Both the position numbers and the translations under genes were made by a program. From assembly GCF_014697105.1 (NCBI RefSeq), contig NZ_JACJRF010000001.1, forward strand, positions 167,020 to 231,019: a stretch of 64,000 bases of DNA. Reading direction: 5' to 3'. The DNA comes from Anabaena subtropica FACHB-260 (GTDB lineage Bacteria; Cyanobacteriota; Cyanobacteriia; Cyanobacteriales; Nostocaceae). Below the pieces are notes generated by a model. It saw only the letters and a program-made list of their open reading frames with translations. It had not been told where the DNA came from and did no database searches. Shown one piece after another: positions 58,328 through 64,000 of the stretch. The first letter of the stretch is position 1, and the number at the start of each line of letters is the position of its first letter.

Positions 58328-58376
58328 AGTCCATAGTCCATAGTCAACAGTCAACAGTCAACAGTCAATAGTCATT
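58328..58376. repeat. seven in-phase heptamers (AGTCCAT/AGTCAAC/AGTCAAT)
   Basis: AGTCCAT x2, AGTCAAC x3, AGTCAAT and AGTCATT follow each other without a gap from 58328 to 58376. This is a clean example of the heptanucleotide tandem repeats known from heterocystous cyanobacteria. It lies upstream of lgt, before coaD. Confidence 0.85.
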
Positions 58377-58508
58377 CGTCATCAGTTCTCTTCTCTCCCT
58401 GCTATGCCACTTGTTCCCACTCCCTCAACTCCCCAGTTTTTTTGAATTTTGAATTGTTTCCCATTCCCCGGATATAATCACCTCAATAACTTTGATACAT
58501 CGAAGATT

Positions 58509-59084
58509 GTGATTGCTATTTATCCTGGTAGCTTTGATCCGATCACTTTAGGACACCTTGATATCATTCAGCGTGGTAGTCGCCTGTTTGATCTGGTGAT
58601 TGTTGCCGTATTACGAAATCCGAATAAAGTACCATTGTTTAGCGTACAGGAACGCCTAGAACAAATCCGTCGAGCCACTAAGCATTTACCTAATGTAGAA
58701 GCAGATGGTTTTGATGGTCTGACTGTCAAATATGCCCAAAATCGACAAGCACAAGTTTTATTACGGGGTTTACGAGCTATTTCTGATTTTGAAGTCGAGC
58801 TACAGATGGCCCATACTAATAAAACACTTTCTACTCAAATCGAGACAGTTTTTTTAGCAACATCAAATGAGTATAGTTTTTTAAGTAGTAGTGTGGTAAA
58901 AGAGATTGCAAGATTTGGTGGTTCAATCGATCATCTTGTCCCCCCACACATAGCTTTAGATATATACAAATGCTACAACCACAACTATCCAACGGCGAAT
59001 CCAATTACAACGGAAAGTACTCCCCATCTCCAGACTATGACAACGGAAGCCCCCCAGGAGATACTCCAAGAACGGGAAGTGTAG
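58509..59084 (+). CDS. coaD: phosphopantetheine adenylyltransferase
   Basis: CoaD makes dephospho-CoA from 4'-phosphopantetheine and ATP. The 191-residue protein starts at GTG 58509 ([20 protein letters not shown], with the TxGH nucleotidyl-transferase motif) and has [19 protein letters not shown] and [18 protein letters not shown], the ISSxxVR motif. The conserved part ends near residue 157 ([11 protein letters not shown]), so about 34 C-terminal residues are extra. Those extra codons overlap the next gene by 115 bases in another frame. The longer frame from 58449 adds residues foreign to the family. Confidence 0.93.
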   Translation: MIAIYPGSFDPITLGHLDIIQRGSRLFDLVIVAVLRNPNKVPLFSVQERLEQIRRATKHLPNVEADGFDGLTVKYAQNRQAQVLLRGLRAISDFEVELQMAHTNKTLSTQIETVFLATSNEYSFLSSSVVKEIARFGGSIDHLVPPHIALDIYKCYNHNYPTANPITTESTPHLQTMTTEAPQEILQEREV

Positions 59085-59662
59085 ATATTCAGCAAGAACT
59101 CGATCGCTTAGAAGAAATCATTCTATCTAGCTTTCGCGTCCCTCTAACAGGTCGGACACTAATAGATGAAGAAAAGTTATTAGAACAGTTAGATTTTATC
59201 AGAGTTTCTTTGCCATCTGTCTTTCAGGATGCAGGAGCAATCTTGGAACAAAAGCAGGAAATCCTTTTGGAAGCCGAAGAATATGGACAGCAGCTAGTTG
59301 ATGCAGCTCAAGCTAAAAGAGCGCAAATTCTAGCTGAAAGTGATATTGTCAGACAGGCAAAACAAGAGGCTGACCAACTACGCCGACAAGTACAGCAAGA
59401 GTGTGAGGAAATGATGGAAGAAACCCTCACAGAGATTGACCGTAAACGCCGTGCTTGTCAGCAGGAGTTAGAAGAAATGCGACAAACCGCGATCGCTCAG
59501 GCTCAAGAAATTGAAAATGGTGCTGATGAATATGCTGATCATGTTCTGGAAGGAATCGAACAAGACCTGAAAGATATGTTAAGAGTTATTACAAATGGAC
59601 GGCAACAATTAAGAAGTGATAGCCAAGCACAGCGTAATTCTCACTCTCAGAAAAAGAAGTAA
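58970..59662 (+). CDS. coiled-coil protein, conserved next to coaD in cyanobacteria
   Basis: The 230-residue protein has a Pro/Ser/Asp-rich N-terminus (about 1-38) and then a long helical coiled coil (about 40-210), for example LERLE-type [33 protein letters not shown] and [17 protein letters not shown]. Similar coiled-coil proteins are often annotated as DivIVA- or ATP-synthase-B-like, but the function is unknown. The ATG at 58970 lies 115 bases inside coaD; I found no later in-frame start before the conserved part. Translation is probably coupled to coaD. Confidence 0.85.
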   Translation: MLQPQLSNGESNYNGKYSPSPDYDNGSPPGDTPRTGSVDIQQELDRLEEIILSSFRVPLTGRTLIDEEKLLEQLDFIRVSLPSVFQDAGAILEQKQEILLEAEEYGQQLVDAAQAKRAQILAESDIVRQAKQEADQLRRQVQQECEEMMEETLTEIDRKRRACQQELEEMRQTAIAQAQEIENGADEYADHVLEGIEQDLKDMLRVITNGRQQLRSDSQAQRNSHSQKKK

Positions 59663-60294
59663 AGGCTGATACTTGAGTTACTTTAATATTTTTTAGCCTC
59701 ATCGCTAAATATCCCATACCGGAAGCAGTGGCGCAGGAGATCGCTACGTTGGGGAAAAGGTATGGACTGATACTCATTCACCAAAATTAAGGGACAGATG
59801 CAAACCCTGAAACCCAGACTAATTATCACTTTCTTAATTTTGAATTGATATCAATAACATTCAAACTGTGGATTAGTTTGAACTTTATAACTTTTGTAGT
59901 CATTGCTGAAACCCCTGGAATTTTTCTTTCAGCCTGTTTTTGCAGCCTTTTCAACTTGTTAAAGTCACATCAGGTTGCAATGGAAAGAGAATTTTTCTGT
60001 ATTGTTGTCATTTATAAGTAACTTTATTAACTACAGAGCCACAGAGACATAAAGAAGAATATATTCTCAATCTACTTGTGCAATAAATCTTAATCTTTGG
60101 TAGACAAGTTAGTGCTGTCTGTAAATGAGATACGGCTTGTCAACTTCTAGCTAAAGGGAGAAAAAATATAAATTTTTGATTGATTGCATAAATTTCTCTC
60201 TTCCTACAGATAAATGATTAAAGGTTGCTGAACTCTGTATACAAGAACTCAATTTAACTTGAATTTATAGTTTAGAAAAATCAAGGAGTCATCT
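59663..60294. other. 632-bp region upstream of the LeuA-like gene cluster
   Basis: No credible gene lies here; a minus ORF (59589-59777) is spurious. A Nostoc-type repeat (CCGGAAGCAGTGGCGCAGG) sits near 59717-59735. Two palindromes lie about 410-450 bases before the next gene: ATTGATATCAAT at 59844-59855 and TTCAAACT/AGTTTGAA at 59860-59882. The last bases carry AAGGAG just before the start at 60295. Confidence 0.55.
59844..59882. promoter_or_regulatory. two adjacent palindromes, possible operator
   Basis: ATTGATATCAAT (59844-59855) is a perfect 12-base palindrome. TTCAAACT (59860-59867) and AGTTTGAA (59875-59882) are perfect inverse arms with a 7-base spacer. They lie upstream of the cluster beginning at 60295. 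No known regulator motif is recognised. Confidence 0.4.
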
Positions 60295-61476
60295 ATGTTT
60301 GAATTGCATAAATTTCGCCAAGTTAACATTTTTGATACAACATTAAGAGATGGAGAACAAGCACCTGGCTATAGCATGACTGTAGATCAGAAAGTAAAAC
60401 TTGCGGAAGAACTAGAAAGCCTTGGAGTAAATACAATTGAAACTGGATTTCCCATGTCTTCACCTGTTGACTTTGAAGCCACTCAAGCAATTTGCCGGAC
60501 ACTTAAAAAAGCCCAGCCTTGCGGTTTTTCACGTACAGTTAGTAAGGACATTGAAGCCTGCGCTAAGGCAATGGCAGATGCAACAAATCCGCAAATTGAG
60601 TTAGCCACGGTTGCTTCTGATATTCACATGATTTATAAACGTAATATGAATCGAGCGCAGGTAGTTAAAGAGGCGATAGATGGGATTAGTTGTGCTAGAT
60701 CGTTAGGTTTTCAAGACATATCCCTTGGTTTAGAAGATGCTACTCGCGGGGATATGGAATTTATGAAAAAATTAATTGGTGAAGCTATTGAGCATGGGAT
60801 TACGGCTATTGCAGTACCTGATACTGTAGGCTGTTGTCTACCAGATGAATTTTATAGTTTAGTTAAACAATTAAGAGAATTTGTAGGTGATAATATCCGC
60901 ATCTCTATCCATTGTCATAATGATATGGGTTTAGCAGTTGCTAATAGTATTGCTGGGATTAAAGCTGGTGCGGATGAGGTGCAAACTACTCTATGTGGTA
61001 TAGGCGAACGTGCAGGAAATACAAGCCTTGAAGAGTTGATTTCTGTACTTAATACAAAACGAGAAACCCTCTATAAAGTTCATAGTATTGTTAGCCATAA
61101 ACTTGTTGAAGCCTGCCATTTATTACGCGAAATCTTAGATTTACCAATTCCCTACCACAAACCAATTGTTGGGAGAAATGCCTTTGCTTCCGAAGCTGGT
61201 ATGCACCAACAAGGACTAATGAAACATCGATTCACCTACGAATGGTTACAAGCAGAGGATTATGGAGCCACTCCTCTGATGATGATTGGTCGTCATAGTG
61301 GTCGTAATATCATCAGAAATATGCTGTTACAAAAGGGTATCAAAAATATTGAAAACCAAATTGTTGACTATATTTACGAAGACATTATGGCAAATACTCA
61401 TGCCGAGAAATATATTGCCAGAGATTTAATTTTTGAAAAATATAAATCTTTAACCCAAGTTACTTGTGTAGCATAA
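60295..61476 (+). CDS. LeuA/HMGL-type condensing enzyme without allosteric domain
   Basis: The 393-residue protein is an alpha-isopropylmalate/homocitrate synthase-type enzyme that condenses acetyl-CoA with a 2-oxo acid. The TIM-barrel has [16 protein letters not shown] with Arg18 and Asp19, and the HCHND motif at 206-210 with metal-binding His206 and His208. The GIGERAGN signature follows, then the subdomain sequence [15 protein letters not shown] and IGRHSGR. The C-terminal regulatory (LeuA_dimer) domain, present in leucine-pathway LeuA of about 530 residues, is missing. It therefore is probably not the housekeeping enzyme, and could be NifV-like or a chain-elongating enzyme. AAGGAG precedes the ATG. 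Confidence 0.88.
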   Translation: MFELHKFRQVNIFDTTLRDGEQAPGYSMTVDQKVKLAEELESLGVNTIETGFPMSSPVDFEATQAICRTLKKAQPCGFSRTVSKDIEACAKAMADATNPQIELATVASDIHMIYKRNMNRAQVVKEAIDGISCARSLGFQDISLGLEDATRGDMEFMKKLIGEAIEHGITAIAVPDTVGCCLPDEFYSLVKQLREFVGDNIRISIHCHNDMGLAVANSIAGIKAGADEVQTTLCGIGERAGNTSLEELISVLNTKRETLYKVHSIVSHKLVEACHLLREILDLPIPYHKPIVGRNAFASEAGMHQQGLMKHRFTYEWLQAEDYGATPLMMIGRHSGRNIIRNMLLQKGIKNIENQIVDYIYEDIMANTHAEKYIARDLIFEKYKSLTQVTCVA

Positions 61477-61752
61477 TGTATATTTTGAGTTTTCCACAGT
61501 CAATGATGTTGATATATGGGGGATTTGACACATCTTAAAATGTTCTTTGTATTACCATTTCAAATTAAGTAAAAATCTCTTCATTTATTTTTTACTTAAT
61601 TCTTGAAAAAGAATTCAAAATAGGTTGATTCATTGTTTAATTATTCCAATCAAAAGATATATCAACTATTTTGCAGAATTGCAATTCATCATTCTTAGTA
61701 GCTTTCGGATAATTTCCAATTAACACAATTCTCGTTTAGGAGTTAATTCATC

Positions 61753-62460
61753 ATGACTATCGAACAAACCATTAAAGCTTGTCAAGCAATCATTGCTGAA
61801 AAAAGCTATTCCAGACATCCATTTGTTGCTAATCTCAAGAAAAATGCTCTTAATAAGAATGCGTTGAAAAATTGGGCGATTCAGAAATATTATCAGGTAT
61901 ATTTGCAAAATCAAATATTTAGTGCAATTCATGCCCAAACTTCTCATGAAGAAGTCCGCCAATTCATGATGGAGCAACTAATAGCGGAGGAAACTAATAT
62001 TAATTGTGGTTCTGATACTCACTACAATTTAATGCGTCGATTCGCAGAAGCCTGTGGAGCGACTGAAGCGGATTTTAATTTAGAATTAGCATCTGAGCCA
62101 GTTAAAAACTATGCTGATAAATTAGTTTCTATTTGCCGTACTGAGCATTTTACTCTAGGTTTATTAGCTATATATGCTATTGAAAATCAATCTGGAGAAA
62201 GCGTTGCTAAGTTACTGGAATGGTTGAGAGATACAGAGGAATTTACTGAAGAAGAATTAGAGTGGTTTGCTGTTCATTCTGAAGCAGAAGACGAACACGC
62301 TAGTAAAGGCTTAACCTTTATTTTCAAGTATGGCAACTCTGTGAAAAACTTCGATAGTCGTGGCTTAAAGATTGTTAACGATATTTGTGATACATGGTTA
62401 GCTCTCCACGATTATTACTTCTCTTTGGTAAGTGATAATCAATTAGCTGTGGCTAGATAG
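61753..62460 (+). CDS. heme-oxygenase-like diiron oxidase (TenA/PqqC/CADD-like)
   Basis: The 235-residue all-helical protein shows the metal-ligand pattern of heme-oxygenase-like diiron oxidases: Glu79/Glu80 and His90 in IAEETNINCGSDTH, Glu144 in AIENQSGE, and HSEAEDEH with His175, Glu179 and His182 (HxxxExxH, where HxxxDxxH is usual). The spacing resembles CADD. Family members oxidise amino acids, fatty acids or themselves. TenA-type thiaminases lack the complete set of ligands. The gene lies 276 bases after the LeuA-like gene, with AGGAG before the ATG. The substrate is not known. Confidence 0.85.
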   Translation: MTIEQTIKACQAIIAEKSYSRHPFVANLKKNALNKNALKNWAIQKYYQVYLQNQIFSAIHAQTSHEEVRQFMMEQLIAEETNINCGSDTHYNLMRRFAEACGATEADFNLELASEPVKNYADKLVSICRTEHFTLGLLAIYAIENQSGESVAKLLEWLRDTEEFTEEELEWFAVHSEAEDEHASKGLTFIFKYGNSVKNFDSRGLKIVNDICDTWLALHDYYFSLVSDNQLAVAR

Positions 62461-62578
62461 ATTAGCAAAATGTGCCTAAATTATGCAATTTGGTTTTCTA
62501 ATTTAGGTACTAAATCCACACAATCATCCTTTTGAGAATAGACAATACACAACGATTTGCTTCAACCCTAACTTAATC

Positions 62579-63292
62579 ATGGCAAAGATACTCAAGGCTC
62601 ATCAAAATAACTACCTTGAACCTGTAATCAATACGCTACAAGCAGGCGGGGTAATCATTGCTCCCACACCGACAAATTACTGCATTGTTTGTGATGCTAC
62701 CAATGCTCAAGCAGTCGATCGAGTGTTTCGGATTAAACAGCGCACTAAACTAGGCCCTTTACCTGTTCTTTTCCCTAACATCCGCGCAATTAATGAATAT
62801 GTCCAGATACCCGACTGGTTTGATCGCACTATCTTAGACAGTATGCTACCAGGGGAAATATCATTTATTTTTTGGCAACGTTACCCCTTTCCCGAAAAAT
62901 TGACCTGTGGATTACACACAGTTGCAGTCAATTGTACCACTCATTCAGTACTCAAGGCGATCGTATCAAGCATAAACAAACCACTGGCTGCATCATCCGC
63001 GAATATTTCCGGTCAAGGTAATATTTTTGTCACCTTAGAAAAGGCGATCGCAGATATTGGCGATGAAGTTGATCTAATCATAGACGCAGGCGAAACCCCA
63101 GCACATCAAGCAGATCACATCGAAAATCGAGTAGTTACCATCGTTGATTTGACCTTTGAGAAGCCTTTCCTTTGTCGTCCAGGTTGGGTACCAGTGGAAA
63201 GAGTATTGGAATTTATCCCCAATATCGAGACTGATGTTGAGGAATATAAGGTCTTACTAACAAATCGCGCTCAAGGTTGCATAAAAGTCTAA
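62579..63292 (+). CDS. YrdC/Sua5-fold protein (threonylcarbamoyl-AMP synthase-like), copy 1
   Basis: The 237-residue protein belongs to the YrdC/Sua5 family. It keeps the KxR (RIKQRTK) and SxN (ASSANISGQG) motifs used to bind ATP and bicarbonate. The opening motif is PTPTNYCIV where housekeeping TsaC has PTxTxYG, so the substrate pocket differs. A C-terminal extension (about 190-237) has no Sua5-type signature. It lies about 120 bases after the diiron enzyme and 45 bases before a second YrdC gene. A role in a secondary pathway, perhaps carbamoylation or adenylation of a small molecule, is inference. Confidence 0.87.
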   Translation: MAKILKAHQNNYLEPVINTLQAGGVIIAPTPTNYCIVCDATNAQAVDRVFRIKQRTKLGPLPVLFPNIRAINEYVQIPDWFDRTILDSMLPGEISFIFWQRYPFPEKLTCGLHTVAVNCTTHSVLKAIVSSINKPLAASSANISGQGNIFVTLEKAIADIGDEVDLIIDAGETPAHQADHIENRVVTIVDLTFEKPFLCRPGWVPVERVLEFIPNIETDVEEYKVLLTNRAQGCIKV

Positions 63293-63337
63293 AAATTAAC
63301 CGATAAATCAAAAGAAATTACCAAAAGGATAGTTGCA

Positions 63338-64000
63338 ATGATTTCTGAAGCTGTGAATTACAAGTATTGGACAAATGAAGAAGCTAATCAAGCATTCAAA
63401 ACAATCAAAGAAGGCGGTCTAGTCATCGCTAAAGGTGATATTGGTTATGGTTTTTTCGCCACTTCAGAAGCAGCGATACGCAAAATGTATCAGCTAAAAA
63501 ACCGTCCTCATTCTAATCCTTGCATTGTGATTGCTAACTTACAAACTCTGCCAAAATTTGCTGATATTCCTCATCTGGAAATTCTCCAATGGATTGAAAA
63601 AATGGTAAGTTGGACAACGCTAGCAGTTGTATTACCTGTCAAAAAAGATAGTGAAATACTCAACTCTTTACCACCTTGGGTTTATTCACAAAGTGTTACT
63701 AATGGAACAGTAGCAGCCTTTCTTAACACTGGTTCTTTCTTGGAGTCTTTGGTACAACGAGCTGATGATGAAGGTTTTCTGTTCGTTGGTACTTCTGGTA
63801 ATGTTTCTAGCCAAGGTAATACCTATAGTTTTACAGACCTACCAAAAGAATTTACCGAGCAGGTAGATTTGGTCATTGATCATGGAACAGCTAAATATGC
63901 AAATGACCAAAAATTAGCTACAACAATTGTCAATTTCACTAACTGGACTATCAAGCGACGTGGAGTTAATTGGGAAACAATAGAGCCTTCTTTCTATCAA
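63338..64000 (+). CDS. YrdC/Sua5-fold protein, copy 2, cut by window end
   Basis: The frame is open from ATG 63338 to the right edge (221 codons, no stop), with AAGGAT before the start. The N-terminus has GGLVIAKGDIGYGFFAT in place of the usual PTxTxYG motif. KNRPHSNPCIVIANL retains the KxR element, and GTSGNVSSQG retains SxN. It is therefore a divergent paralogue of the preceding gene, only loosely similar in the first motif. The two tandem copies suggest two different carbamoyl-adenylate-type steps or a heterodimer. What follows is outside the window. Confidence 0.85.
   Translation, partial: MISEAVNYKYWTNEEANQAFKTIKEGGLVIAKGDIGYGFFATSEAAIRKMYQLKNRPHSNPCIVIANLQTLPKFADIPHLEILQWIEKMVSWTTLAVVLPVKKDSEILNSLPPWVYSQSVTNGTVAAFLNTGSFLESLVQRADDEGFLFVGTSGNVSSQGNTYSFTDLPKEFTEQVDLVIDHGTAKYANDQKLATTIVNFTNWTIKRRGVNWETIEPSFYQ

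Noticed and set aside
59589..59777. 62-codon minus ORF after the coiled-coil gene
   Set aside because: It overlaps the end of the coiled-coil gene and a dispersed repeat, and has no conserved features.

Overview
The window looks like ordinary chromosome of a filamentous, heterocyst-type cyanobacterium (Nostoc/Anabaena group). The basis is the very frequent HIP1 octamer GCGATCGC, the heptanucleotide tandem repeats and palindromic repeats typical of Nostocaceae, a cyanobacterial group-1 sigma factor, a high-light-inducible protein, a CrtO-type beta-carotene ketolase, and many sensor, kinase, pentapeptide and TPR proteins. I see no rRNA, tRNA, CRISPR array, prophage or transposase gene.

Layout. 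1-6.6 kb (mostly minus strand): the N-terminal part of a PAS-GAF-GAF sensor cut by the window edge, a membrane protein, a GHL10-type glycoside hydrolase-like protein, glcD and miaA. 6.9-12.6 kb (plus): gyrB, a fasciclin-domain lipoprotein, a long non-coding leader and sigA. 12.7-20.8 kb (minus): hli, a Ser/Thr kinase, a membrane GTPase, a pentapeptide-repeat protein, a decayed flavoprotein gene, crtO and a DUF2993 protein. 21.3-30.7 kb: a PfkB-family sugar kinase with a duplicated start region, a DUF4118-PAS-PAS histidine kinase, an XPB-like helicase overlapping a DUF790/Bax1-like nuclease gene, TspO-like and CAP/SCP proteins, a CPCC-type protein and a SnoaL-like protein. 30.8-40.8 kb: a CPA1 antiporter, a DUF389 protein, a nucleotide-translocase-like/HEAT fusion, infC, an alpha/beta hydrolase, a BON protein and ilvN. 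41.8-51.8 kb: a second carotenoid-type FAD oxidoreductase, an M42 peptidase, a GDSL esterase with a PEP-CTERM-like tail, a small PatD-like protein, a RelA/SpoT enzyme, trmB, and a two-gene sodium:solute symporter operon. 51.9-59.7 kb: a TPR protein, a Uma2 nuclease, rlmN, a MIF-like tautomerase, cobM, a candidate small RNA, lgt, and coaD overlapping a coiled-coil gene.

60.3-64 kb (plus strand, cut by the right edge) holds the most unusual group: a LeuA-type condensing enzyme lacking the allosteric domain, a heme-oxygenase-like diiron enzyme, and two tandem YrdC/Sua5-fold proteins. Together they look like a small-molecule pathway I do not recognise.

Most of the rest is housekeeping. Other points of interest are a GAF domain at the left edge carrying both cysteines of DXCF cyanobacteriochromes, several MITE-like or palindromic elements between genes, and start codons (TTG, GTG) that Shine-Dalgarno spacing decides.
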